This document shows, piece by piece, positions 17,187-26,167 of a DNA stretch of 64,000 nt; the stretch's first letter is position 1; each line of letters opens with the position of its first letter. Origin of the DNA: Novosphingobium sp. SG751A (lineage in GTDB: Bacteria; Pseudomonadota; Alphaproteobacteria; Sphingomonadales; Sphingomonadaceae); contig NZ_JABGCB010000018.1 of assembly GCF_013149295.1 (NCBI RefSeq), positions 1-64,000 on the forward strand, read 5' to 3'. Below the pieces are notes generated by a model. The model searched no databases. It had not been told where the DNA came from and worked only from the letters and a program-made list of their open reading frames with translations. The position numbers and the translations under genes were made by a program.

Positions 17187-18067
17187 GTTGTTTCGGATGG
17201 CAGGCGGAACCGGCCCGGCGTGGCGCCGGTCCGCTTGCGGAACATGCGCACGAAATAGGACGGTTCGGAAAAACCCAGCGAGAGCGCAATATCCGCCGCA
17301 TTCTCGCCCGAAAACAGCAGGCGGCGGCGTGCCTCGTCGATCAGGCGGTCCATCACCACCTGCTTGGCGTTGCGATGGGCATAGCGGCGGCACAGCGCAT
17401 TGAGCCGCGCCGGAGTGGTGTTGAGCGCGGCGGCATAATCGGCAATCTGGCGGGTGCGGGTAAAGCGCCGCTCGACCAGCGCGCGAAATTCGAGAAACAG
17501 CGCGTGATCGCCATGGCCGCGCGGATCGGCGGCGCGCTTTTCCATCAAGCGGGCCAGATGGACCAGCAACAGGCGCAGCAGCGCATCAAGGCACAGCGCC
17601 TGCCCATCGCGCTCCCCCCGGCTCTCCTTCATCAACAGCGTCAGCAGCGCGGAGAGGTCCTGCACCTGATCGCCAAGATCCATCACGCATGGCGCGGCCA
17701 GCAAGGACGCCACCCCCACGCGCAGGTTCATCACCACCTCCAGCACGCGATCATGACGGATCAGCACGTTCCAGCCCTGTGCCCCCGGCCCGATGTCAAA
17801 GCCATGCATCGTGCCGCCCGGAATGGCGATCAGGCAGGGGGCCGCCACCTCACTCCGGACGCCGTCCAGATCGACAAGACAGGAGCCGCCCGTGGCCACG
17901 ATCAGCTGCAACAGATCGCGGTGGCTATGAGGCCCGATGCTGGCCGTTGGGCCGTCGGGCGCGCGCATCTCCTCGATCCACAGATCCGCGCGCGCGCCGG
18001 GTTCCTGCATCGGGGCCAGAGAATGGGGCGTGTCGATCTTTGTCATTGCCCTTGCGAAAAGTACCAT
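17183..18067 (-). CDS. AraC family transcriptional regulator, PobR-like
   Basis: 294 aa. An N-terminal cupin sensing domain (GPHSHRDLLQLIVATGGSC) is followed by a C-terminal AraC double helix-turn-helix with the signature AADIALSLGFSEPSYFVRMFRKRTG. The architecture matches activators of hydroxybenzoate-type pathways. The start could also be the ATG at 18046; neither has a clear ribosome site. It is divergent from oxygenase 3, with repeated CCATT elements in the gap, which makes it the likely regulator of that oxygenase. Confidence 0.85.
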   Translation of the reverse strand: MVLFARAMTKIDTPHSLAPMQEPGARADLWIEEMRAPDGPTASIGPHSHRDLLQLIVATGGSCLVDLDGVRSEVAAPCLIAIPGGTMHGFDIGPGAQGWNVLIRHDRVLEVVMNLRVGVASLLAAPCVMDLGDQVQDLSALLTLLMKESRGERDGQALCLDALLRLLLVHLARLMEKRAADPRGHGDHALFLEFRALVERRFTRTRQIADYAAALNTTPARLNALCRRYAHRNAKQVVMDRLIDEARRRLLFSGENAADIALSLGFSEPSYFVRMFRKRTGATPGRFRLPSETT

Positions 18068-18120
18068 TGTCTGCCCGGTTTAGTCCATTTTACGCGAAAT
18101 TCCATCTGGTAAGTACCATT
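18059..18120. promoter_or_regulatory. Direct repeats AAGTACCATT, candidate AraC sites
   Basis: AAGTACCATT occurs at 18059-18068 and again at 18111-18120. A related AGTCCATT at 18082-18089 sits 21 bases from the first copy, two helical turns, which suits AraC-type binding. The block lies between the AraC gene and oxygenase 3. The first copy touches the annotated AraC start, which favours the alternative start at 18046. Confidence 0.45.
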
Positions 18121-18162
18121 CATGGGCCGCAATTTCAGCGGCCCGCGAGAGGAGCCAGAACC

Positions 18163-19626
18163 ATGGCCAGATTTCCCGACACCAGGAATTTCCGCTATTC
18201 GCTGAGGCCCTTACGGCTGGAGGGCGATCTGATCGACCTTGAGGTGGAAGGAACGGTGCCGCCCGAACTCAACGGCATATTCTACCGCGTCCAGCCCGAT
18301 GCCCAGTTCGAACCGATCTTTGAGAATGACCAGTTTTTCAACGGCGATGGGCTGATATCGCAATTCACCTTTCGCCATGGCCGTGTCGATCTGAAACAGC
18401 GCTATGCCATGACCGACAAGCTCAAGGCCGAGCGCAAGGCTGGGCACGCGCTGTTCGGTGCCTATCGCAACCCGCTGACCGATGATGACAGCGTCAAGGG
18501 CATGATCCGGGGCACCGCCAACACCACCCCCATCGTCCATGCGGGCAGGCTCTATGCCTTGAAAGAGGACAGCCCGCCGCTGCTGATGGACCCTGTGACC
18601 TTGGAGACACAGGGCTATGGCAATTTTGCGGGCAAGATGCGCAATCAGACCTTTTCCGCGCACCCCAAGATCGACCCGTTGAGCGGCAATATGTGCAATT
18701 TCGGCTATGCCGCCACCGGCCTGTTGACGCGCGATGTGTCCTATATGGAAATCAGCCCCGATGGCGATCTCCTGTTCGAGACCTTCTTCGAGGTGCCCTA
18801 TTATTGCATGATGCATGATTTCGCGGTGACGCGCGACTATGCGATCTTTCACCTCTGCCCGATCACCTCGAATTGGGACCGGCTGCGCGCCAACAAGCCG
18901 CATTTCGGGTTCGACACCTCGCTGCCGGTCTATCTGGCGGTGCTGCCGCGCGGGGGGCGGGCGGAGGATATGCGCTATTTCAAAGCGCCCCGGACGGTTT
19001 TCGCCAGCCATGTAATGAATGCCTATAATGAGGGCACGCGGATCACTTTCGACATTCCGCAATCCGAAGGCAATGCGTTCCCCTTCTTCCCCGACATCAA
19101 CGATGCGCCCTTCGATCCGGTGGCGGCGCGGCCTTTCCTGCACCGCTGGGTGGTAGATATGGCGTCCAATTCCGATGAATTCGAACAGTTCGAGCGCGTG
19201 TCCGACCTGATCGCCGAATTCCCCAAGATCGACGATCGCTATCTGGGCCAGCCCTATACGCATGGCTGGATGCTGGTGATGGACCCGGATATGCCGTTCG
19301 AGGGCGAGGGGGTTCGCGCTTCGGGTTTTCGGATGAACCGGATCGGCCATTTCAACCGCGTGACGGGCGAGGAAAGTACCTGGCATTGCGGGCCGCAATC
19401 GCTGATTCAGGAGCCGCAATTCGTCCCCCGCCACAAGGATGCCGCCGAGGGCGATGGCTATCTGTTGGCGCTTGTGGACAATCAGGTCACCAATTATTCC
19501 GACCTTGTCATCCTTGAGGCGCTGAACATCGCGGCGGGGCCGGTTGCGCGGATACATGTGCCGTTCCGTATGCGCAACGGGCTGCATGGATCGTGGGTGG
19601 ATGCGTCCGCTCTGGCGGGGGTCTGA
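18163..19626 (+). CDS. Stilbene-cleaving dioxygenase, NOV1-like, paralogue 3
   Basis: 487 aa and the closest of the three to NOV1 of Novosphingobium aromaticivorans as I remember that sequence. H167, H218, H283 and H475 supply the iron ligands. Phe59, Tyr101 and Lys134 fall at exactly the NOV1 numbers for the phenol-binding pocket. The reaction expected is O2-dependent cleavage of a 4-hydroxystilbene (resveratrol or lignostilbene type) to two aromatic aldehydes in the cytosol. The start at 18163 has GAGAGGAG eight bases upstream; the long open frame to the left is antisense to the AraC gene. Divergent from the PobR-like regulator. Confidence 0.9.
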   Translation: MARFPDTRNFRYSLRPLRLEGDLIDLEVEGTVPPELNGIFYRVQPDAQFEPIFENDQFFNGDGLISQFTFRHGRVDLKQRYAMTDKLKAERKAGHALFGAYRNPLTDDDSVKGMIRGTANTTPIVHAGRLYALKEDSPPLLMDPVTLETQGYGNFAGKMRNQTFSAHPKIDPLSGNMCNFGYAATGLLTRDVSYMEISPDGDLLFETFFEVPYYCMMHDFAVTRDYAIFHLCPITSNWDRLRANKPHFGFDTSLPVYLAVLPRGGRAEDMRYFKAPRTVFASHVMNAYNEGTRITFDIPQSEGNAFPFFPDINDAPFDPVAARPFLHRWVVDMASNSDEFEQFERVSDLIAEFPKIDDRYLGQPYTHGWMLVMDPDMPFEGEGVRASGFRMNRIGHFNRVTGEESTWHCGPQSLIQEPQFVPRHKDAAEGDGYLLALVDNQVTNYSDLVILEALNIAAGPVARIHVPFRMRNGLHGSWVDASALAGV

Positions 19627-19631
19627 ACGAG

Positions 19632-19661
19632 GGCGGGCGGCGCCATCAGGTGCCGTCCGCC
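19632..19661. terminator. Hairpin between convergent genes
   Basis: GGCGGGCGGCGCC (19632-19644), loop ATCA, GGTGCCGTCCGCC (19649-19661). The 13-bp stem includes two G-U type pairs. It sits in the 41-base gap between oxygenase 3 and the convergent esterase and lacks a T tract. Confidence 0.5.
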
Positions 19662-19667
19662 AAGCTA

Positions 19668-20507
19668 TCACTTGCCGTCACAGGGGTTGCGGGCAAAGAA
19701 ATCAAAGACCGCAGGCATGGCGCGATGCCATGAATCGCTGTGCCCGCCGCCCGGTATCACCATCAGGCGGGTGGGAATGCCCGCCTGTTCAAACCCGCTG
19801 GCCATGGCGACCATGCTTTCGATGGGCGCCACATTATCCTTGTCGCCATGGACGAACAGCGCGGCCCGCGTGCCCTTGGCGCGGGCGTAGGGATAGGATG
19901 ACGGATCGAAAGGCCCGTCGCTGGGGGAAATCGCGCACCATGTCCTGGGCTGATCCTGCGCCAGATGCAGCGTGCCCTGTCCGCCCATCGAATTGCCCAT
20001 CAGATAGGGATGGGGCAATGTGCCATAGGCGGCCCTGACCCGCGCAATGGTGGCAAACACATCCTGCTGCGCCAATGCCACATCCTGCACGCTTTTGGGC
20101 GCGATATCGGGCGGCGGCCCGGTCAGCGCGCCCGGCGCGGGCCAGCGATAGGTGCCGCGCGGGGGCAGGCCGGTGCCGCCCCCTTTCACCAGCAACTGGG
20201 CGCCCCATCCGCCCTTGTGCCCGCGCGGCGAGAGCAGGATAAAGTGATGTGCCCGCGCCGCATCGAACAGGCGCGGACGAAAGGCCGGATCGCGGTCGAA
20301 CGGCCCATTCTCCGTCGCCCCGCCGCCATGCAGCATCACCACCAAGGGCCAGTGATCCCCCGGTTTCCAGTTCTCGGGCACGAAGAGCCGGTATCGGCTC
20401 TCCACCCCCGGTGCGAGTTGGTAGGTCTGCGCATTATCGCCCACCGGCGGGGCAACCGTGGTGGCGGCCAGCAAAAGGGAAAGCATCATCATCTCGTCTC
20501 CCATCAA
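19668..20507 (-). CDS. Alpha/beta-hydrolase, secreted esterase (PHB depolymerase/feruloyl-esterase-like)
   Basis: 279 aa with a short N-terminal hydrophobic segment. The hydrolase fold shows the oxyanion region VVMLHGGGATENG, the nucleophile in MGNSMGGQG, the acid in VHGDKDNVAP and the histidine in GGGHSDSW. This is the layout of PHB-depolymerase-like and feruloyl-type esterases. Its ATG overlaps the stop of the TonB receptor upstream (ATGA), so import and ester hydrolysis are coupled. Probably periplasmic, freeing a phenolic acid or aldehyde from an ester (inference). Confidence 0.78.
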   Translation of the reverse strand: MMGDEMMMLSLLLAATTVAPPVGDNAQTYQLAPGVESRYRLFVPENWKPGDHWPLVVMLHGGGATENGPFDRDPAFRPRLFDAARAHHFILLSPRGHKGGWGAQLLVKGGGTGLPPRGTYRWPAPGALTGPPPDIAPKSVQDVALAQQDVFATIARVRAAYGTLPHPYLMGNSMGGQGTLHLAQDQPRTWCAISPSDGPFDPSSYPYARAKGTRAALFVHGDKDNVAPIESMVAMASGFEQAGIPTRLMVIPGGGHSDSWHRAMPAVFDFFARNPCDGK

Positions 20508-23422
20508 TATTTGAAGCGCACCCCGACCCGGAAGGCCCGACCCGCCGTGTCATAGATGGTCGGATTGGTCGGGCTGGCGCTGACCGGGAACAGCGGCGGT
20601 GCCTTGTCGAACACATTGTTGACCACGCCGAAGAACTGCAGCTTGCGCCGTCCGTCATTGACCACATCGACCGAGGCGTTGAGGTTGAGATAGGCCACCG
20701 CCGGAACATGGTTGTTGTTGATGGTAAAGCCGATGCCCGGCCGTGGCGTGGCGCTGACCCCTTCGACCGCCAGCACGCTGTAAACGCCCTCGCCGATATA
20801 GCGGACCTCGGCGCCGACACCCACCGGGCCTTTGCGATAGCCCATGTAGAGGCTGCCGTTCCATTTGGGGCGGCTCAGGCCATAGGTGCCCACCGCGCCG
20901 CCGTCGATGGCGCCGGCATAGTCGATCGGGCCGTTGATCGCATCGTCGATGATCGTGTGGATCGTCTTGCTGGCCAGCGCCGAGAGCGTCACCCGTCCGC
21001 CGCCAAGGTTGAAACCATAGGACAGTTCGAAATCCAGCCCCCGGAACGCCCAGCGCGACAGGTTGAGCTGTTTGATGGCGATATTGGTGATCGACTTGCC
21101 GTCGCTGCCAAAGGTCAGCAGGCCGCATAGGGCCTGATTGCCGCTGTAGCAGCCATTGATGATGTTCTGGCTGGTTTGCGTGCCGATCACCCCGCGCACG
21201 TCGATGTTGAAATAATCGACCGAGAAAGCCAGCCCCGGAATGATGCGCGGCTTCAGCACAAGGCCGATGGTTTCGGTGTTGGCGACTTCGGGTTTCAGCG
21301 CCGGGTTGCCCGATGTCACCGAGGTCACGCCCAGCCCGATGCCCGTCCCGCCCAGAAACGGATTGCTCAGCCCCGAAGGATTGCCGCCCACGGCGCCCGA
21401 GAACAATTCGCTGATGTTGGGCGCGCGAATGTCGCGCGACCGTGTGGCGCGGAAGGAGATCCCGTCGATCAGGCGATAGACCCCGCCCACTTTCCAGGTC
21501 GTGACAGGCCCGCTGGTGCTGTAATCGGTGCGGCGCACCGCCCCGTTCAAATCCAGTCCTTTGCCAAGAAAGCTGTTCTTGAACACCGGCGCCTGAATTT
21601 CGCCGAACACCTCCTTGACGTTATACGATCCGGCCAGCGGCTGCTGGTTGGTGGTGGCGTTGATGTAACCATTGGCCGCCGAGGTGGCATCGACGGTCTG
21701 GTTGACGCTGGTGGTGCGATATTCCGCGCCCGCCGCCACGGACAGCGCGCCCGCCGGAAGCTGCACAACATCGCCCCGCACCAGCCCGTTGACGGTGGTC
21801 TGGCTGACCACCTGACGGAAGGTGGCCGTGCCGGTGGCATAGGCCGTGGCCGCCGCCGAGGGAGAGCCGCTGCCGAAAGGATTGATGGGCACGCAGGAGG
21901 GATCATCATTGGTGGTGATCGCGTCGGCATTGATCCGGCACACTACCTGGCCGCCCGAAACCACGCTGTCGACGGCATTGTTGAAGCGCGAGCGGACCAA
22001 TTGATAGGGGCTGGACTGGTTATAGACATTGCGCCCGGTTTGGCCGGTCACTTCCCATGACCATGTCTTGCCGATCTTGCCGGTCAGGCCGCCCACGAAA
22101 TTATACGTCTCGTTCTTGCCCGAACTGATGGCAAAGCCGGAGGGGCCGATGTCATCCCATTCGCGCCCCAGCGAGAAAGTGTTGGTCGACACCGCCGGAA
22201 TTTGTGCCGCGATGGAGGCCAGCGCGGGCACCGTGCGCAAAAAGCCATTATCGCCGCGAATGGTCAGCGGCAGCGAGCGTTGGGGGAAGGAGCGCGTGGT
22301 GTTGCTGCTGGCCGCATAGAGCGCCGAGGCCCAGAGTTTCAGGCCATCGCTGACCTCAAATTCGGTGCGCGCCATCACGTTATAGCGCTCGATGGGCTGG
22401 GACAGCGCAATATTGTCGGCAAGGTTGAGCGCATTGATCGCGCCATTGGTCAGCGTTTGCGAGGTCGTGGTCAGGCCGCCGAAGGGAAAGCTGTAGGGCG
22501 TGCCGCCCGTGCCAAAACCGGTGCCGCGCAGCGAGGCCGGGGTCGCCCCGCCCACCGCCGTGATCAGGCCGCCTTGCGTATAGTTCGAGAAATAGACGTT
22601 GGGCGAGATGATCCGCTGGGGCAGGCCATTGGCGACATTGCCCGCGCAACCAAGGCTGGCCGCAACCGCCGTGCCCGCCGCCCCGGCGCAGGGATTGGAA
22701 TAGACGGCATAGGCGTTTTGCCCCCATGGGCGGCTGCGGGCATCATAGATCTCGCCGATATTGTGATATTCGCCGCCGATCACGAAATGGCCGCGCCCTT
22801 GCGCATAATCCGTGCCCGCGATCAGGCCCAGCTTGGTCTCCGCGCGGTCGCCATAGGCGGTGATGCCCTTGGAGATTTCGCCTTCGATCCCCTTCATCTG
22901 CTTTTTCAGGATGAGGTTGACCACGCCCGCCACCGCGTCCGAGCCATAGCCCGCCGAGGCACCGCCCGTGACGACCTCCACCCGGTCGATCATCAGCGAT
23001 GGGATCAGGCTGAGATCGGACACGCCGGTTTGCGTGGTCGGCACGGCGCGTTGGGAATCGACCAGCAGCAGCGTGCGCACCGTGCCAAGCCCGCGCAGAT
23101 CGACATTCTGGCTGCCCGCGCGCTGGGCCGGGGTGGCATTGGCGATACTGGCGCTGGCACGGACCGAGGGCAGGCTGTTGAGGATTTCAGTGGTGGATGT
23201 CTGGCCCTTGGCCTGAATCAGATCCCGCCCGATGACCGAGGTGGGGGTGGGCGCGTTAAAGCCTGCCTTGGCGATGCGCGATCCGGTCACGATGATCTCG
23301 GCGGCCGGGACTGGGGCGGCTTCCTGCGCCTGCGCCACTGGGGCAAGCACAGTCAGGCCCAAGGCGGCCAACACGATGCGCGATGCTTCCCAATGGCGAT
23401 GGTTGTTCGGTTTCATGGTCAT
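20504..23422 (-). CDS. TonB-dependent outer-membrane receptor
   Basis: 972 aa. Signal peptide ending APVAQAQ, TonB-box-like AEIIVTGSRIA, and a plug with GLGTVRTLLLVDSQR and the RVEVVTGGASAGYGSDAVAG signature. The beta-barrel ends GVRFKY with a terminal aromatic. GGGAGGG lies upstream; the second ATG (23416) is better spaced than the first. It is the first gene of a two-gene operon with the esterase and is divergent from a LysR gene whose palindromic site lies 191 bases away. An aromatic dimer or ester is a reasonable ligand by context only. Confidence 0.9.
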   Translation of the reverse strand: MTMKPNNHRHWEASRIVLAALGLTVLAPVAQAQEAAPVPAAEIIVTGSRIAKAGFNAPTPTSVIGRDLIQAKGQTSTTEILNSLPSVRASASIANATPAQRAGSQNVDLRGLGTVRTLLLVDSQRAVPTTQTGVSDLSLIPSLMIDRVEVVTGGASAGYGSDAVAGVVNLILKKQMKGIEGEISKGITAYGDRAETKLGLIAGTDYAQGRGHFVIGGEYHNIGEIYDARSRPWGQNAYAVYSNPCAGAAGTAVAASLGCAGNVANGLPQRIISPNVYFSNYTQGGLITAVGGATPASLRGTGFGTGGTPYSFPFGGLTTTSQTLTNGAINALNLADNIALSQPIERYNVMARTEFEVSDGLKLWASALYAASSNTTRSFPQRSLPLTIRGDNGFLRTVPALASIAAQIPAVSTNTFSLGREWDDIGPSGFAISSGKNETYNFVGGLTGKIGKTWSWEVTGQTGRNVYNQSSPYQLVRSRFNNAVDSVVSGGQVVCRINADAITTNDDPSCVPINPFGSGSPSAAATAYATGTATFRQVVSQTTVNGLVRGDVVQLPAGALSVAAGAEYRTTSVNQTVDATSAANGYINATTNQQPLAGSYNVKEVFGEIQAPVFKNSFLGKGLDLNGAVRRTDYSTSGPVTTWKVGGVYRLIDGISFRATRSRDIRAPNISELFSGAVGGNPSGLSNPFLGGTGIGLGVTSVTSGNPALKPEVANTETIGLVLKPRIIPGLAFSVDYFNIDVRGVIGTQTSQNIINGCYSGNQALCGLLTFGSDGKSITNIAIKQLNLSRWAFRGLDFELSYGFNLGGGRVTLSALASKTIHTIIDDAINGPIDYAGAIDGGAVGTYGLSRPKWNGSLYMGYRKGPVGVGAEVRYIGEGVYSVLAVEGVSATPRPGIGFTINNNHVPAVAYLNLNASVDVVNDGRRKLQFFGVVNNVFDKAPPLFPVSASPTNPTIYDTAGRAFRVGVRFKY

Positions 23423-23612
23423 AGTCCCTCCCGATTTTTTGCGGACATTCGCCCGCTTTGTCTTTCAGCTTCCGGTATTGCCGAGATCGGAAACAGCGGC
23501 ATTTCCTGCAGGGAACGTGCGAGTTCTCTCTCAGCGAACGATCGGATCGCTCTCATGACGTATGGATAGGCAGCGATTGCGGATGCCGGAATTGACCAAA
23601 ATTCGCGAGTAG

Positions 23613-23631
23613 CTATAAAATCCCTTTATAG
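23613..23631. promoter_or_regulatory. LysR operator copy 1
   Basis: Perfect palindrome CTATAAA-ATCCC-TTTATAG, which contains the LysR T-N11-A core at its centre. It lies 19 bases before the GTG of the LysR gene and on the promoter side of the divergent TonB-receptor operon. The identical arms recur at 24566-24584. Confidence 0.75.
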
Positions 23632-23649
23632 AAAAGAGGGGGGGACGGC

Positions 23650-24552
23650 GTGGAGATCAAACAGCTATCCGACTTTGTCGCGGTATGCCGTGCGGGCAGC
23701 TTTGCCGCGGCCAGCAGACGCATCAACACCTCGCAGCCGGGGCTGGGCTATCAGATCAAACAACTGGAGGCCGAACTCGATGTGGAACTGCTCCACCGCC
23801 ATTCGCGCGGGGTTTCGCTGACGCCTGCGGGCATGGCCTTCCTCCAAAAGGCCGAGAAGATCCTCGATGCCGTGACCGAGGCGCGTTCGACCATGGTGCC
23901 GTTTCGGGTGGGGCGTCGAACCATTTTGCGCGTGGGCCTGTCGCCCACGCCCGCGCGGCTGGTGGGGCGGGCGATGGCGGCTCTGTCGGCGCAATTGGCC
24001 AATGTCGAATTCACCCTGCGCGAGGGCTATTCGGAGGATCTGATCGACCTTGCCCTGCGCGGTGATCTCGACATGGCGATCACGCTCAGCCGCGATCCGC
24101 GCCCCGGTTTCCGGCTGCGCCCGCTCTATCGGGAAAAATTGTGCCTGATCGGCAATCTGGGAGCGCAGGATCTGCCCATCGGGCCGATCACCTTGCAGCA
24201 ACTGGCCCATATTCCCATCGTCGCCGGACCGCGCGGCCATCTGGTGCGCGAGAGGCTGATGGCCGCGACACAGGCGGCGGGCGTTGCGCTCAACATCGTT
24301 CAGGAACTTGACCCCAGCGGGTTGCGCCGCTCGCTGGTGGTCTATGGCGATCAGCGCACCGTGGCCGCGCCCGGCGTGTTCATCGACGAATATGAGCGCG
24401 ATCTGCTCGGCGTCTGGCCGATCGAACCGGCCATCCCGCTTGAGGTTGCCATGCTGGTGGCCGCCACGGTTCCGCTCGAACTGGAAGAAGCGATTGCCGG
24501 GGCGGTGGTTGAGGCGATGGCGCCCTTTGGCGGGCTGATCGACCCGGTGTGA
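23650..24552 (+). CDS. LysR family transcriptional regulator
   Basis: 300 aa, the standard length. The N-terminal helix-turn-helix reads LSDFVAVCRAGSFAAASRRINTSQPGLGYQI, followed by the linker helix and a two-lobed ligand-binding domain (TILRVGLSPTPARLVG onward). The GTG start has a purine-rich GAGGGGGGGGAC upstream. LysR proteins repress themselves and activate divergent catabolic genes when an inducer binds. Its two matching operators suggest control of both the TonB receptor-esterase operon and the aldehyde dehydrogenase-decarboxylase operon. Confidence 0.92.
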   Translation: MEIKQLSDFVAVCRAGSFAAASRRINTSQPGLGYQIKQLEAELDVELLHRHSRGVSLTPAGMAFLQKAEKILDAVTEARSTMVPFRVGRRTILRVGLSPTPARLVGRAMAALSAQLANVEFTLREGYSEDLIDLALRGDLDMAITLSRDPRPGFRLRPLYREKLCLIGNLGAQDLPIGPITLQQLAHIPIVAGPRGHLVRERLMAATQAAGVALNIVQELDPSGLRRSLVVYGDQRTVAAPGVFIDEYERDLLGVWPIEPAIPLEVAMLVAATVPLELEEAIAGAVVEAMAPFGGLIDPV

Positions 24553-24565
24553 GGGATCGGCCTTG

Positions 24566-24584
24566 CTATAAAGCCTCTTTATAG
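24566..24584. promoter_or_regulatory. LysR operator copy 2
   Basis: CTATAAA-GCCTC-TTTATAG, with the same seven-base arms and five-base spacer as copy 1. It sits 14 bases after the LysR stop and about 145 bases before the aldehyde dehydrogenase start, which is a suitable place for activation of the downstream operon. Confidence 0.72.
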
Positions 24585-24727
24585 CAGCCTGCGAATTTTA
24601 CCGCCTTCCCGATTTCTCCGGTTTGGTTAGCCATAGGGCGCAGGAGGAGATGCCTTGCGCCGCGCGCTGCGCGGCAAAGGCGAGGCATGTCTTCGACGAC
24701 CATTCGTTCCAGACAGGATTTGCGACC

Positions 24728-26167
24728 TTGATCGAAGTTCCCCACTATCCGCCTCTGGCGCTCTATATCGACGGCGCGTGGATCGGCGCCGAAGGGCGGC
24801 GCACCCATGATGTCATCAACCCGGCCACGGGTGAGGCCTTTGCCCAAGTGCCGCTGGCCGATGCCGCCGATCTCGATCTGGCGCTGGCCAGTGCGGATCG
24901 CGCTTTTCGCCAGTGGCGCGGGGCCGCCGCCGATCAGCGCGCCGGTGTGCTGCGCGGGGCGGCGGCTTTGCTGCGCGAACGTATCCATGCCATCGCCGCC
25001 TGCGCGGTGCTGGAACAGGGCAAGACCTTGGCCGAGGCAAGGGCCGAGGTGATGATGAGCGCCGCCCTGTTCGATTTCTACGCCGAGGAAACGAAGCGCC
25101 TTTATGGCCGCGTGCTGGTCCGCCCCACCGGCCAGCGCTCGATGGTCACCAGCGAGCCGATTGGGCCGGTGGCGGCCTTTGCGCCATGGAATTTCCCGAT
25201 CAACAATCCCGCGCGCAAGCTGGGCGGGCCGATTGCGGCGGGGTGCAGCGTCATCCTCAAACCCGCCGAGGAGGCTCCGGCTTCGGCCATGGCGGTGGTT
25301 CAGGCGCTGCTCGATGCGGGCCTGCCTCCGGGCGTGGTGCAACTGGTGTTCGGCGTGCCTGATGAAGTGTCGCGCCATCTGCTGGCCAGTCCCGTTATCC
25401 GCAAGATGAGCTTTACCGGATCGACCGCCGTGGGGCGCCATCTGGCGCGGCTTGCGGCGGATCGCACCATTCGCACGACGCTGGAACTGGGCGGCCATGC
25501 GCCGGTCATTATCTTTGACGATGCCGATCTTGATCGCGCGGTGCCGTTGCTGGCGGCGTCCAAATTCCGCAATGCCGGGCAGGTCTGCGTCTCGCCCACG
25601 CGCTTTTATGTGCAGGAGGCGATCCATGATCGTTTCGTCGCGGCGATGGCCGAAAGGATGGCGGCAATCCGGCCCGGCAACGGTCTGGACCCGGAAAGCA
25701 CGATGGGGCCGATGGCCAATATCCGCCGCCCCGCCGCCATTTCCGCGCTGGTGGGCGATGCTGTGGCCCATGGCGCACGGCTGGATTTGGGCGGCGAGCC
25801 GGCGGGTGAGCCCGGCTATTTCTGGCAGCCGACGCTCCTGACCGATGTGCCCGCTGCCGCCCGCATCATGCAGGAGGAGCCGTTTGGCCCGGTGGTCATG
25901 ACCGCCCGTTTCTCGACCTTTGACGAGGTGGTCGAACAGGCCAATCGCCTGCCTTTCGGCCTTGCCGCTTATGCGTTCACCGAGAATGGCCGCCGCGCCA
26001 ATCTGATTGCCGACGCCATCGAGGCGGGCATGGTGGCGATCAACACCACCGCCATCGGCGCGGCTGACGCGCCTTTCGGCGGCGTCAAGGAAAGCGGCTA
26101 TGGCTCCGAGGATGGACCCGAGGGCGTCATGGCATGCCGCATCACGAAAGCGATCCATACAGCATGA
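24728..26167 (+). CDS. NAD(P)-dependent aldehyde dehydrogenase
   Basis: 479 aa from a TTG at 24728. It has the fold marks LYIDGAWIG, AFAPWNFPINNPARKLGG, FTGSTAVGRH, the general-base glutamate in LELGGHAP and the nucleophile in NAGQVCVSPTR. It would oxidise an aldehyde, by context an aromatic one from stilbene cleavage, to the acid. An ATG at 24650 is in frame, but a GGAGGAG touches it directly and the extra 26 residues look non-coding; the TTG has AGGA nine bases upstream. It is the first gene of an operon whose next gene overlaps its stop (ATGA). Confidence 0.85.
   Translation: MIEVPHYPPLALYIDGAWIGAEGRRTHDVINPATGEAFAQVPLADAADLDLALASADRAFRQWRGAAADQRAGVLRGAAALLRERIHAIAACAVLEQGKTLAEARAEVMMSAALFDFYAEETKRLYGRVLVRPTGQRSMVTSEPIGPVAAFAPWNFPINNPARKLGGPIAAGCSVILKPAEEAPASAMAVVQALLDAGLPPGVVQLVFGVPDEVSRHLLASPVIRKMSFTGSTAVGRHLARLAADRTIRTTLELGGHAPVIIFDDADLDRAVPLLAASKFRNAGQVCVSPTRFYVQEAIHDRFVAAMAERMAAIRPGNGLDPESTMGPMANIRRPAAISALVGDAVAHGARLDLGGEPAGEPGYFWQPTLLTDVPAAARIMQEEPFGPVVMTARFSTFDEVVEQANRLPFGLAAYAFTENGRRANLIADAIEAGMVAINTTAIGAADAPFGGVKESGYGSEDGPEGVMACRITKAIHTA

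Noticed and set aside
24650..24727. ATG at 24650 as the start of the aldehyde dehydrogenase
   Set aside because: GGAGGAG touches the codon directly, too close for initiation, and the added residues do not look like the family. Kept as an alternative in the gene note.
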